A DNA stretch of 64,000 nt from Hawksworthiomyces lignivorus (lineage: Eukaryota; Ascomycota; Sordariomycetes; Ophiostomatales; Ophiostomataceae), in assembly GCA_002917075.1 (NCBI GenBank), contig NTMA01000004.1:248001-312000 (forward strand), written 5' to 3'. A program made the translations under genes and the position numbers. Positions 10,507-22,282 of the stretch are shown piece after piece. Each line of letters opens with the position of its first letter. Within the stretch, counting starts at the first letter, position 1. The notes under the pieces are model-generated. The model did no database searches. It had not been told where the DNA came from and worked only from the letters and a program-made list of their open reading frames with translations.

Positions 10507-12769
10507 TCATATCTCAATCACAATTCGCCCAATGCCGCGGCTGACGCACGAGAGCATAGATTCTCCGGCAACCTTCTCCTCCTCTGTGAGCGCCGTGCCG
10601 CGGTGCTCGACCTGTCCGCCTCGGAGGGTGACCTTGCACGTAGCGCAGTTTCCGACCTCGCAGGACGAGGGCACGGCGTCGGTGCCGAACTCCCGCTGGA
10701 GCACCTCCAGCAGCGTCTCGTCGGCGTCCACGCTGAGCTGGACGCCGGCGTCCTTCTCCTGCGGTTCGCCGGCAGCAGCGTCTGCGGCGGCACCCGCGCC
10801 TCCCTTGGCCGCGCGGCGGTTGGCCACCACCACCTCAAAGGGGTCGCCGGAGGTGTCGGCGTTAAAGGCCTCAAAGTGGACGTCGGCGGCGGGGATGCCG
10901 GCGGCGCGGGTCTCGCGCAGGGCCTCGTCCATGAGGCGGGGCGGGCCGCAGAAGCTGATGCGGCTGTTCCAGGGCAGGGCGCGGACGATGGCGGGGATGT
11001 CGAGGCGCTGGCCCTTGCTCTTGTCGTAGATGAGGACGACGCTCTGGCTGTCGCCGCCGCCGCCCAGGCCGTCCGCGCCCTCGCCGTCGCCCTCGACCAG
11101 CGCCTGCAGGCGGTCGGCAAAGGCGACCTCGTCGGCGGCGCGCACGGCGTAGTGCAGGGTGCAGCTGTAGTGGATGGTGCGCAGGTCCTCGACCTGGCGC
11201 AGAAAGGCGGTGATGCCGACGCCGCCGGCGACGAAGACGTGGTGGCTGGCGGAGGCGACGAGCGGCACGCCCGAGCGAAAGCGGCCGGCGCGCACGACGG
11301 TGCCGACGTCGACCTGCTCGTGCAGGAAGCGCGAGCCGCCGCGCGACGTGGCGGGGTCGCAGGCCACGCCGAGCTCGAAGCGGTTGCGGTCGCCGCCGAC
11401 GATCGAGTACGTGCGCGTGAGCAGGGGGCCGCCGCTGGCGGTCTCGTCCGCGCCGTTTTGGTCCGCGCCGTTTTGGCCCGCGCCGCGGCCCAGCTGCAGC
11501 TGCAGCTGCAGCTGCACGTGGGCGCCGGCGTCCAGCCGGCCCTCCTCGGCGTCCGTGTGGTCGTCGCGCTCGAGGGCGTCGAACACAAAGGAAGTGATGC
11601 GCGGCGTCAGGCGGCGCTTGTCGGCGACGACGAACTTGCGCCACTCCTCCCTGCTGCTGGCGCTGGCGCTGGCGCTGGCGCCGCCGCCCTCCTCCTGCTC
11701 GCGGCGCCGCTGCTGCTTGCGCAGCCGCGCCTCGTGCTTGGCCAGCCGCCCGCGGAACGCATTGCGGCACTCGTCGCCGAACTCGTCAATGGCCGCCAGC
11801 TCCGCCACGCGCGCCAGCTCGTCCGGCCGCCGGTGCAGGTACTCCTGCACGCGCTCCAGCGGCCAGGCCGGGTGCGGCCGCCGCACCAGCCGCGCCTCGT
11901 CGCCCGCCTGCACCGTGCCGGCCCGCAGCACGCGGTAGTACCAGCCCGTGCGGCTCGTCTTCCACGTGTTGGGCGCAAAGTCGCGCAGGTTGAACCGGTG
12001 GTTCAGCTTGAAGCACGGCTGCCGCGGCAGGCTCACCTGCAGCAGCAGGCCCTCGCCGCCGCCGTCCTCCTCGCCGCCCAGGTCCGCGCCCGGCGGTCCC
12101 ACGGCAAACACGTCGCCGATGTGGATGTTGCGCTCGTTGAGCCGCGCAAACACCAGGTTCTCGCCAAAGCCGCCGGGCCGGAAGCGGTCCGCAGCCGTCG
12201 GGAACTCGCGCTTCCACGTGTCATAGTGCGTAGCGCAGTCTGCCACAGGGGCGAGAGGGAAAAAAAAAAAAAAAAAGAAAGAAGCGAGTCAGTCGGCATG
12301 CTTCCGCGCTGCCCCCACAGAGGACCAGCACAAATGGGAGACCAGGGGGGAAGGGGCTTCTCACATCCGTGCACAGCCTTATCCACGCCACCGTGAAACG
12401 TGTAGTCGTGTTCGCTGCAGCATATTAGCCTACGTCATCACATCGTCGCGCCTCACTTTCTCTCTCTCTCTATCTGGAGCATGAGACGCACTCCCCAACA
12501 ATGCCCATCGACGTCACTTGGACGCGGCCGGTCAAGAGACCCTTGTCGATGCCAGAGAGCACCTTCAGGCCTTCCAGCGGCTTCATCTTTCCGGACCGAA
12601 CCTCTAAGATGACATCAGAGCTAATTGGTGCGTACAGATCTACTGGGCGTTGCGGCAGCGGAGCTGCCCGGACGGGATCGCAGCCCAACAGAGACTGCTC
12701 TCGTGCCTCGCGAGGATCATGCCCAGCAGAAGGCACTCCTCCAGATAACGAGCCGACAGTAGTTACCAT
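10507..12769 (-). CDS. MOSC domain fused to flavin/NAD/2Fe-2S reductase
   Basis: Three exons: 12492..12769, 12365..12414 (50 nt) and 10507..12239; 686 residues. The joins recover the MOSC core EHDYTFHGGVDKAVHGY followed by CATHYDTWKREFP. Residues 1-320 form a YiiM-type MOSC module with the candidate Mo-ligand cysteine in PRQPCFKLNHRF (about Cys185) and a C-terminal helical extension. Residues 330-560 form a phthalate-dioxygenase-reductase-like module: flavin motif RTYS, nucleotide motif VFVAGGVGITAF, and CGPP. The C terminus is a plant-type 2Fe-2S ferredoxin with Cys636, Cys641, Cys644 and Cys674 (C-x4-C-x2-C-x29-C). MOSC proteins bind molybdenum cofactor and reduce N-hydroxylated compounds, so electron flow NAD(P)H to flavin to Fe-S to Mo is inferred within one polypeptide. 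A Gln-Leu repeat and Ala/Ser-rich linkers are low complexity. The substrate is unknown. Confidence 0.88.
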
Positions 12770-15521
12770 TTTGCTCTTGCTATCGAGGATTCAAAAATTA
12801 GAAGCGAAAAGAGGGGAAGGGGGATGTCTGATAAATTTTTTTTTTTGAAAGCACAGCATGGAAGTGTAGATATCAAGCGGCTTGCCAAAAAGGGTGTAAG
12901 AGATTAGAAGATAGCATTCAGTCGCAAGATGCAACTCGATACGTAATTAGGCGTAGTCGGAAGAAAGTTTACTTGGCTTACAAAGGACTAGGAGAGGTAC
13001 CGGCCGTCGGCAAAATGATTACTATTCCCTTGCTCGCAGTTCCAGTTCAACGACATGGCAGCATTCCTAAGCTCTACGAGAATATAAGATGCCGCGTTTG
13101 CCAAACAAAAAATGGCTTTACTGCGGCTGCAGCAATTCTCGCGTTGATATCTAAATCTCTGGTAGTCCAATCTCGCTGGGTCGTCTTCTTCTGGGAGTCC
13201 GTCTGTGTGTCGCAGCAGCACCGTAGGACGGACTAAAATATGTATAAAAAAAAGAAAGCTAGACGGACGCGGAAAAATTCAGGCCCAACCTAAGAAATAA
13301 GGCTGCAAAGGACTTTTCCCCCAAAGAGGGTTGCATCTCCCGTCCGGTCATATTTTGTCATTTGATACTCGAGTAAAATGCTACGATGTGCCGAAAATGC
13401 ATTATCAATCCTATGGTACTTTGCAACGTTGAGGCTGAGAGCCACGGCACATTCTGTCTTTATCACAAACAGTGGGAAAACCTGGTGCAGTCTTGATTCA
13501 CACCTACGACTGTAAGACATCGCAACCTACCAAGGATTCGGGCACTGCATGCTACCTCTCACCTATACATTGTAATACATAAAGGGAAAACGAGTCCACA
13601 ACCTCGCCGGGGTGGTCAAGCCACGAGCAAAACCGTTTTATTTTCACAGCACTAGCCAATCTCATGATTGTGGCATGCAGATTGAAATCTAACCCGAGCT
13701 TAGCTGCTGGCAGCAACAGGGTACAGGGGCTACGAGCGAGGGAGCTCGAGCTCCCACCCTTCCGCGTTTTTTTTTTTTTTACATGTACACCCTTTTTGTG
13801 CCGTATCTCAATGGTCCTTTTTGCACACGTCTGAGTGGCAATGGCATAGATTTAGCTCCCCTTCCTTGCTAGATTTATAGAACACGCTGAGGCTTTCCCA
13901 CGACGGCGTCAAATTACAAGTTTTGCAATTTCTGCAATGGGGAATCTTGATTTGATTAATTTCGATCAAATAAAAATGCAATGGCGTCTGGACGGCTTGG
14001 GGCTGAACTGTCTATTTCTCTTTTCAGAAAGTAGTCTGAACGCTAATGCTGCTGGAAAAAGCCCCTAGAGGGATCTTCAAGCCAAACAGCAAGCTATGTC
14101 TAAAGTACGCCGTAGGACTTCTTCCCACGAAGGGGGCAAAATAAGGGGGTGAGAATGAAGAATGGACGAAGGTGATGGTGTGGTGTGTCTGTCAAGTTTT
14201 GTCGAGTTTTGTCAAGTTTTTTTTTTTTTTTTTTTTGGAGGACAAGAAAAGGGCGTCTCTCAGATGTTGAAAAAGTACAAGACCATTCGGAATGATTTGC
14301 CCATAGAGGAATCCTTCTTTTTGAAAAGAATTGGAGAGTAAAGGAAATGTGCAACTATAACTCGCAGATATTTCGCTGGTGCTCGCTCGTTGCTAGAGCA
14401 CTGCGCATTAGATGCCCAACAGCAGGGCAAAGCCTAACGCTGCTCCAAGAAATTTGAGGCAGAATCGAGGGCGAGAAGGGCAGCGCAAAGGATATGTAGG
14501 AAGGCAGCGGAGAAACAAAATCTTGACCAAGGTAAATTGCAGTAAAATTGAAATAATAATAAATAGATCCAAAGCGTCTCTATTTTCTACTAGGTGGCCT
14601 AGGTCGAACCTGTATTATGTTGGCTGGGAAGCAAATAGATTGCGGGTGAACACGCGATCAGCTGTCTGCGGCAGAGCCTCATCTTCTCAACAAAAAGGAG
14701 TAGGTAGTAATACTACATAATAATACGGAGTATTTTGCAAGAGGATCTTTTAACTAATAGCTTCTGTGCTCTGCACAGACGGTAACCACAAAAGGAAATC
14801 CATAAGGTGGACCCGAGCCTCAGCTCCAATAAATGTAGTAAGTAGTTCGCTAAGAGCCTCCGTAATATCATCCCTCTGTCGTCCCCCTTGCTTGCTCAAG
14901 AAAGAGCCGCATCTTTTTTGTTCTTGTCACAGTCTCAACTCCTGGGGAGTACAGGAATACCACAGAGGAGGGCCAAGAATGGGACCATGCCGATCTGCTT
15001 TCTCCCTTGAGAGAAGTCAATTCAGCAATTCGAAAATCACTGGCGAGAGCCCTCTAGTAACAGAATGACAGAAAAGGTGAACAGCGACTATCATGGGCGA
15101 CGGAGCTGTGCTCGTTTCTTTCTCCTCCATACTCTTGTATCCCCTCCCTCTTTGTCAACTTCTCTCAGATAAATGACTATGCATTTCTCGTATTCAAGAT
15201 GCACCAGCTAATACCTCAAAATCTGCCCTCGAATTTTCCCTAGCCTTGTCGCCTTAGCTAACAAGGAAGCCCAGCTGAGGCCAATCTTGTTTGGTACTTA
15301 AGCGGCTCTCATCCTCATTCCTTCTCAAACACCTCTTCCCGGCTCTCCCCCCCCCCCCCGTGCTGCATATTCACTTCGACACTTCCACTCTCTCTCCCCT
15401 CTTCTCAATTGCCCCCTGGATACCTCTACTCGTTTAGCCTTGTCCCATTCTACCCCAATGGTGAAAGGCACGTTGCTCTGTTATCCGGTGGGCAGAAGCG
15501 TCTCGTGTTGTCGCCGGCCAA
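12770..15521. other. Long intergenic region (divergent)
   Basis: 2.75 kb between the divergent MOSC gene (-) and F-box gene (+). It is AT-richer than the genes, with a T run at about 14218-14236, a 13-C run at 15347-15359 and CT-rich sequence from 15120 towards the F-box start. Small open frames show no family resemblance. I found no tRNA and no transposon protein here. Confidence 0.55.
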
Positions 15522-18361
15522 ATGACACCGCCCATCTTGCTGCTGCCGAACGAGCTCATTTTTGCTGTCGTGCAGATGCTCGACATTGAAGATGCGTTCG
15601 TCTTGGGCCTGTCTTGCCGCTTCTTCCGAGATGTCATCCAAAGCAATAGCATGTGCCGTGCCATTCTGGAGGTGTGTAAAATTCCCTGAACCCACAAGCA
15701 GAAAGAAAGGAAGGGGGGGAAAGCAAAGTAGTCCGGCCCGCTTACTCTTTTTATTTTCTCGTTTGTCTTTCGTAGACGAACGCGCCGTTCTCTGAAGAGT
15801 GCGTGAGTGCCCGCGAGACCTGGCAGTACGCCAGGGCGCTGCGGATCCTGGCAAAGCGCCGCCTGGCCGTGTCCCACCTGCGGCCGTATGCCGCTGCCGT
15901 GGTGGGCGTAGCTGATGCCTACGTCTACGTCAATCGCGCGCTGCTGTACATGACGGAGCGCTACCTGCGCATCTTGCATCTGCGGGACACGGTGCGGGAC
16001 GAGTCCGTAGTCGACGTGCGCGCCATGCTGGACGTCGCCGTGGAAGAGTCCAAGGGCACGACCAAGTACAAGTTCGCGCCCGTGCACTACGCGGACGGCT
16101 ACGTGTCGTGCGTGTACACGCACCACCGGGCGGTGCGCGAGTCGTGGCTGGTCGTGTTCGAGCTGGCGACGGGCTGGACGACGTGCCGGCGCCTGACGTC
16201 GCAGCACAAGCTGTTTGTGCGCAACGACCGCACGCACCTCGTGTGCGGCACCTTTAGCGGGCGCGGCGACGCGGGCGAGCGCGTCTGGATGCTGCAGCGC
16301 TACTCGTTCCGCCGCGAGCGCTGGTCGCGGCGCAGCGTCTACCTGAGCGACATTGCGAGCGCGGAGCTGGGCAGCAACGTGGCCTTTGAGCTGCTCGGCG
16401 GCCAGTTCTACGCGCTGGCCAGCCAGACGCGCGACGAGGTCGAGAGCCGCGGCCTCTACGCCGTCTCCTACTACTGCTGCTACCGCTTCCCGCTGCGCGA
16501 CCCCCGCCGCTGCCAGCTGGCCACGCGCGCCTCGCGCTGGCGCCGCCGCAACGACGAGGGCCCCACCGACGACCGCTGGCAGTCCCTCTGGCTCCACCGC
16601 GACGAGGGCTCCGGCAAGATCATGGTCGTCGAGGCCCGCCGCGAGTGGCGCCCGGCCAGCGGCAGCGGCTGCAGCCGCCGCACCTACTACACCCAGGAGC
16701 TCGTCTTCCCCAAGCCCTGCACCCGCCCCGGCTGCCCCGCCGCGATCGCCGCTGCCGCCGCCGCCGCTGCTGCTGCTGCTGCTGCTGCCAGCAGCGGCGG
16801 CGACGACGCCAGCGACAGCGACGAGGAGGTCGCTGGCGGGGGCGGTGATGACGACGACGACAACAACAACGGCAACGGCAACCCTAATCCTAACCCTGGC
16901 ACTGCTAACAACTATAATAATAATGACCACTACGGCGGCAATTACGAGACTGCCCCCACTGTCAGCAGCGACCGCATCGTCGTCGGCAAGGACGTCGCCA
17001 ACGACCTCGACGCTGACGACGAGACGAATCACGCCAGCGCGGCCGGTACCAGCAGCGAAATCACCACCGCCGGCGCCGCCGACTACGGTGGAGGCGCAGG
17101 GCAGGGGGGGGGTGGCGGTAGTGGTGGCGGCGAGAGTGGCCTGCTAGGTGGGGACCCCCATGCGCAGAATGGGATGATGCATCTTCATACGTGGGAGACC
17201 AAGGAGCAGCGGCAGAAGCAGAGGGAGCGGCTGCAACGCTTTCTGGAGAACCCCCACAGGTTGCCTACGCACGTCCATCCGGGCGATGACGGAGCTAAAA
17301 TGAATTTGTTCACAATGAGCGAGTGCTTCTCGCGGACGTATTTTCCGGCCTGCTCGACCTTTGTGGACCTGGTCAACAAGCCGACCAGCGCCTTCCCCGA
17401 CGTGCAGAGGCTCGTCCTGCGAGCCGGGAGCCGACGACCGCGGCCGCCCGCCGCCTACGGAGACACGAGCGGGCACGGTGCTGACAGCGACAGCTGCAAG
17501 AGCAGCAGCGCAGGCTACCTCAAAATTGCACAATGCAAAAAAGCCGCACAGGTGGCAGACCATGCAGAACCATGGGGGCTAATAGGACAGGGCCTACGAG
17601 ACAAAAAAAAAGAAGACCCGCTATACCCAATCCAACAAATCGACAGACTCTTTGAGGCCAGAGATGTAGTGTGCTGGCCACCGGACAATACAGAGGACCC
17701 CCGCTATCTGGATCTCGACTGCATCCTGAACCCCCCAAATCATGAAGGAAACGTGACGGCGGTGTGGGACAACTACACTCTGGTGTACGCTACAGGAGGG
17801 AGCGGTAGAAGCAGCAGCAGTGCCAGCAGCAGCGGTGCCAGCGAGAGCAGTAGCTCAGAACAGGAGCAACCCCCCCCGAACATGCAGGCCTTGGTCTTGG
17901 TCAATTTTGATCCGAGCGTCTGCCTGCCAGGCATACGGCGCTGGAATGGAGGCCTGCTGGTCGAAGACCCCCTTCAGGGCAATACGGTTGGGCAGGCCAA
18001 AGAGACCGGCCGTGCTTCTGCTGCGGCATCCTCCGCACCAGAAGACACTGCTAGCATGGCCAGTCAACAACAGGGCAATGTGGATGGCCACATGGATGGC
18101 AACAGCACGAGCGAAGCGCGAGGGGTTGGGGGGGGAGCAACTAGAGGGGCACAAGACATGGAGGAACCTATGCTGGCCGCCACCGGTCTTACTCTGCCGT
18201 CATCTGCTCCAAACGGCTCATGTGAGCAGTCTGCTGTGCCCGCTAGCTGCACACCCAGCACGAATGGCCTTCCTATAGACGCCGCTAGGGAACCAAGCTG
18301 GATCACCTCGGAAAAGCCCATGTACCGCGCGATATACCGGGGGCTGGACTTCGGGGCTTAA
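15522..18361 (+). CDS. F-box protein with long disordered inserts
   Basis: Two exons, 15522..15671 and 15776..18361, joined over a 104-nt intron; 911 residues. Exon 1 (50 codons) is almost exactly the F-box: LLPNELIFAVVQMLDIEDAF, then LGLSCRFFRDVI. F-box proteins usually recruit substrates to an SCF (Skp1-Cullin) ubiquitin ligase. The first 330 residues look folded (a possible beta-propeller-like region, with no clear repeats). The middle is low complexity: an alanine run near 16750-16790, Asp/Asn-rich, Asn-Pro and Gly-rich stretches. After it come further ordered patches (HLHTWETKEQRQKQRERLQR, FSRTYFPACSTFVDLVNK) that look conserved. The target is not predictable. The ATG at 15458 is out of frame. 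Confidence 0.8.
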
Positions 18362-20642
18362 CGATTATTATCTCTACGTTGTGAGGTTGCTTCCATTGTG
18401 TCGTTTCCATTGTGTTGCATCCTTCTTTTCTCCAAAGCTCGCAGCGATACATAGTCCCAGACGGCGAGCGTACACGTACTTATGTTAACTCTCACCCTCT
18501 TTTCGGCATTGTATCCTCCAATCAGTAAGCCTTTGGACTTGAGCATAAAATCTGGGGATTGTGATTGGGGCTGTGCAATTTCACCGGACCTCCTGACGGT
18601 ATAACACGATCTTTTATCCACTTAGTATAACTCCTACTTGGTGTAAGCATCGGGACATAATATTGTGGGCTATCTATAGTATTTTGTAGATATAAATTAA
18701 ACGTTGATAAAATCACATAAAACCAGTTCAGATCCTTTTGAGGCTCTTGTTCATCACTCTCTACACACTTCTCCTGAGTCTTAATCTTACATGTACATCG
18801 AAAACCTCCGAAAGGGGGTTGGGCATGACAAGGCTATACGGAGTAGAAAGCCTCGGAGCTTAATTTGGTTAGGCCAGGCGTTTTCGCTCATTGACCCCTT
18901 CAGGTAAGAATTTCGCTAATCCAGTGTCGAAAGCCATTTCCCCAGAGCCTTCACCTCTCTCTAGAAGAATGCTCCTAGAGCGGCTCTGGTGCTGCTGGTA
19001 TGGATGTCCTCAGGCAAAAATTCTTTCACCGGTGACGGATCGATAAGCAACTAGTACAGAAAAAGTAGCGGTAACAGTGTGGATGTCTGGTTCCTTGCAA
19101 CGCCAATGTTCTCTTCGCGTATGAGCTCCCTGCAGCCGTAGCTCCGGTTCGCTTCCTAACCACGGCCAACAAAAAACATGCAACTCAACATTTAGGGGAA
19201 ATAAAGTCCAGTGACGGTGGTTTTCTGCAGGGAATGACTGGTATTGTGCATAGGTTGATTTTGGTTGCAGGCCACCAACACAATACCCCCTCTTAAAGTC
19301 TCCTTTTTTCCACACGTACATCAGTTTTAATACGTTACATGGCCTGGCTCCACAACTGCAGACCACAGCCTTGCGAAAGCCTCGGGCATATTACGTTGTA
19401 ATGCCTAGGTTCTAGTACTCCCACATGCTATCCTGTTCTGCTTTCAAAAGCACCGGCTGCACTGCGGCTCGTACGCTGGGTGGGGAAACTGGATGGGGCT
19501 CTTTTCTTCGAGATGCTCCAGAACACGAAAATCAAACCAGGACGCTCAACAGAAGGGTTTAGAATGCACCGCTCGCACAGAGTCCAATTTTTTGTCTGCA
19601 ACTGCGGCTTGCAAGAATTGCCAGGTTTGGGCTTCCCGATCCAAGTGACTGTTGACAAGCGCTACCCGGAGACCACCAGTTAGTGACTGCTCCGGCTTTC
19701 CCCTTGGCGAATTTCTTTGAGGCTCAGTGCTGCAGAATCGTCTGTGTTGGCCGTTTCCGCCTGATGTTTCTCTCGAGCGATTTAATTTCATAGGCATACT
19801 TAACGGCGAGCTTCATTGTGCAGCCGAATGAGCCCGTTCGTGGGGGGGGGGGGGGGGGGTTAGGCTCGAAATCCACATGGACTTTTTCTATAGATTCTCT
19901 CTAAGCTGCATCATACATCCTAAAGAGCTGTGGGCATACCATACGGTCTTGTCGGAGCATCTTGTATAAGGAAAGGCGTGATTTCGACGTGTTCAACGCT
20001 CGCCTATTAGTCCTCCTGCCGAATAAAGATTGGCGTTTGGTCAAAGGCTTCCCCCCCTCAAGAAAAGTGCATTTTGCATTTCACGAGAGCTAGCCATATT
20101 TTCGAAGAGATGACATTGGGTCGCAAGAAGGGGAGTGGGGGAAGCAGAGCATCTCCGACAACGCTGCTCGTTCCAATAAAGACAGAAATGGGGTATAGTC
20201 TGGAGGATTCCCTCCCCCGGAACGGCCCTCTCCCTCTCCCACTTTCTCCTATCTTGGACGAGAGATCACAATAACAATCCCCTGGCCAAGCAAAAGCCCG
20301 CTCTCTGCCTCATGTAATTGTAATAGTAATTGTAAAATAATATGTGTAGTTGGTTGTACAGTAATCCCCTCCATATTCAACAGCAGAAAGAAGCGGCCAA
20401 AATATGGAAGGAAAACAAATGATAGTTAGACTATCCTGAAACCGCCTTGTCCTCCTCCTCGCTTATGCCAGGTGTTTGAAAAGAAACAACGAGTGAAATC
20501 AAAGAAAGGCTGAAATTGCCTCTGGTATAATGGGAGTGCTCTCTATTGCGTATCGATTTTCCAGACCCTCAAGAGGGAAAATAATAATAAAAAAAAAACA
20601 AAAGAGAGAAAGGGAAAAAGTTGCACTGAGATGTTCTCTGGG
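18362..20642. other. Convergent intergenic region
   Basis: 2.3 kb between the 3' ends of the F-box gene (+) and the BAR-SH3 gene (-). It has an 18-G run at 19842-19859 and A-rich stretches near 20580-20610. Open frames at 19010..19366 (-) and 19428..19658 (-) have no recognisable features. No RNA gene was seen. Confidence 0.55.
19842..19859. repeat. Poly-G tract (18 nt)
   Basis: An uninterrupted run of 18 G on the plus strand in the convergent spacer. Such runs can form G-quadruplexes and are often miscounted by sequencers. Confidence 0.8.
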
Positions 20643-22188
20643 CTAACCGTCTACCTGCACATAGTTTCCTAGAGGAAAAAAAAAAAAAAAGTCAGCACAA
20701 CCAGCAAAAACGCTCTGTGTGAGCTGGCAGGACGGATGCTCCTGGACACGAACCTGGGAATTGGCCTTCGCGGCCGGCCAGCCGGCCGACCCACCACTCG
20801 TTGGGGTTGGACGTGCGGGTGACGATCTCTATCACGTCGCCGGCTCTGAAGCTCAGGTCGCCCTCCTGCGCGGCGGTGTAGTCGTAGAGGGCCGTGACGG
20901 TGTCTTGCGGGTGCGCGGCGGCGGCGGCGCTGAACTTGCTGGGCTTCGGCTTCGGCGGTGGCGGCTTGGACTTGGCGGCGGCAGCCATGGCCACGGAGGA
21001 CGGAGAAGCGGCGCCGCCAAACTTGGAGGCGCCGGGGGAGAGCCGGGGGGAGGCGTGGTAGCCGGCGGGCTCGACGTCCAGCTCGGCGGAGTAGGGCGGC
21101 GGAGGGTTCTCGACGACGTCCGGGTGCTGGTGGGCGGCATAGGAGGGGGAGGGGGAGGTGGCGTCGGGGCGGGAGTAGGAGGAGGCGGACGAGGGCCCGG
21201 CGGTGATGGCGAGGGGCCGGCTGCGGCCCTCGAGGAGGGCGGCGGGCTTCTTGGCGTACTTGGACTGGAGGCCCGGCTTCTTGCCGCCGGTGGTCTTGAA
21301 CTTGACAATGACGAGCTTCTCGACGCGCTCCTGGATGTCGCCGCGCTTCTTGGCAAAGGCCTCCTCGATGTCGAGGGTCAGGTCAAAGTAGCCAATGTCG
21401 CACTGCTGCATCTTCTCGTGCAGGGTGTAGAAGATGTTGAGCTGCATGTAGTAGAAGGACTGGAAGAGCGGCTGGATGAACTGGCGCTCGAGGGAGAAGA
21501 GCTTGGGCAGCTCAGTCTTGAGCAGGTCGTTGAAGTAGTCAAAGTCCTGCGTCGACTGCTCCAGGTCGCTCTCGGCCTTGTACATGGCCTTCTCGTCCTT
21601 GAGCGACTTGTCCTTCTTGTCCTGCAGCTTCTTGAGGGCGGCGCGGTGGCGGTCGTAGTCGAGCTTCTTGTGCTCGCGCTTGACGGCGGTCTTGCGGATG
21701 ACCTTGATGACGTCCAGCAGCTCGTCGGCCGGCTGGATCACGCGGCTCTCGATCATCTCCAGCTCCGGCGCCAGCGTGTCCTGCAGGTCCTTGACCACAG
21801 CCTCGTACTCCTCGCAGGCGCGGATGCCCTCGACGTTGCCCTCGGAGATGAACGAGTCCGGGTCCGACACGCTGCCGCTGATGGGCTTGTAGATCTCCGT
21901 CATTGCCCGCGAGAATTCGATCTGGTGGCTGAGCATGCCATTGATGGCGTCAAAGTAGTGCTGGCTCTCATCGTGCAGCTTCTTGGTCTCGGCCTCGAGC
22001 TCCTGGAACCGGCGCTCGGCGTCGATGTAGACGGCGTCTTTTGTCTGCTCGCCGATGTTGAACTTTTGCCGGAATTGTTGCGGTGCCTGAAGTGGTGGGT
22101 GCGAGAGAGAAAGAGGGAGAGAGCTATGTTAGCAAACGCTTTTCATAGAAGGCATGTAGGGCGAGACATGTGGGGCAGATGGAGAAGG

Positions 22189-22228
<40 letters not shown>

Positions 22229-22282
22229 AGAGGAGAAGCGGCATACCCGGACCACGCCTTTTTGAAATCCCTTGAAGCTCAT
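20643..22282 (-). CDS. RVS167: BAR-SH3 protein, Rvs167/Hob1 type (amphiphysin-like)
   Basis: Three exons: 22247..22282 (36 nt), 20754..22086 and 20643..20668 (26 nt); 464 residues. The N terminus MSFKGFQKGVVRAPQQFRQK is the canonical start of this family and needs the first intron (22087..22246, carrying a GA repeat). The last intron has an unusual GTTCGT donor; splicing it gives the expected SH3 end EGQFPGNYVQVDG. The BAR domain covers about residues 10-265 and the SH3 domain the last 60 (ALYDYTAAQEGDLSFRAGDV). Between them is a Pro/Ser/Ala-rich linker. The protein senses and generates membrane curvature and couples to actin at endocytic sites, usually as a heterodimer with Rvs161 (family knowledge). 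Confidence 0.93.
22195..22225. repeat. GA dinucleotide repeat in an intron
   Basis: 31 nt of GA, about 15 copies, inside the first intron of the BAR-SH3 gene. On the sense strand it is a TC tract upstream of the branch region. Confidence 0.9.

Noticed and set aside
11640..11690. Short GCTGGCGCTGGC-type tandem repeats and Gln-Leu codon repeats as possible CRISPR-like arrays
   Set aside because: They are in-frame low-complexity codons inside the MOSC fusion gene, with no spacers; CRISPR is not expected in a fungal genome.
10603..12396. A 597-codon plus-strand open frame antisense to the MOSC fusion gene
   Set aside because: Its composition is an Ala/Val/Gly-rich mirror of a GC-rich gene; no domain is visible, whereas the minus strand shows several motif sets.
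14560..14660. A possible tRNA B-box (GGTTCGACC) on the minus strand near 14594
   Set aside because: No matching A box or cloverleaf arms could be drawn around it.
15434..17032. A 532-codon minus-strand open frame opposite the F-box gene
   Set aside because: Val/Ala-rich shadow of a GC-rich coding exon with simple repeats; the F-box protein explains the locus.
20719..22275. A 518-codon plus-strand open frame opposite the BAR-SH3 gene
   Set aside because: Leu/Gly/Val-rich shadow; the minus strand holds clear BAR and SH3 domains with proper introns.
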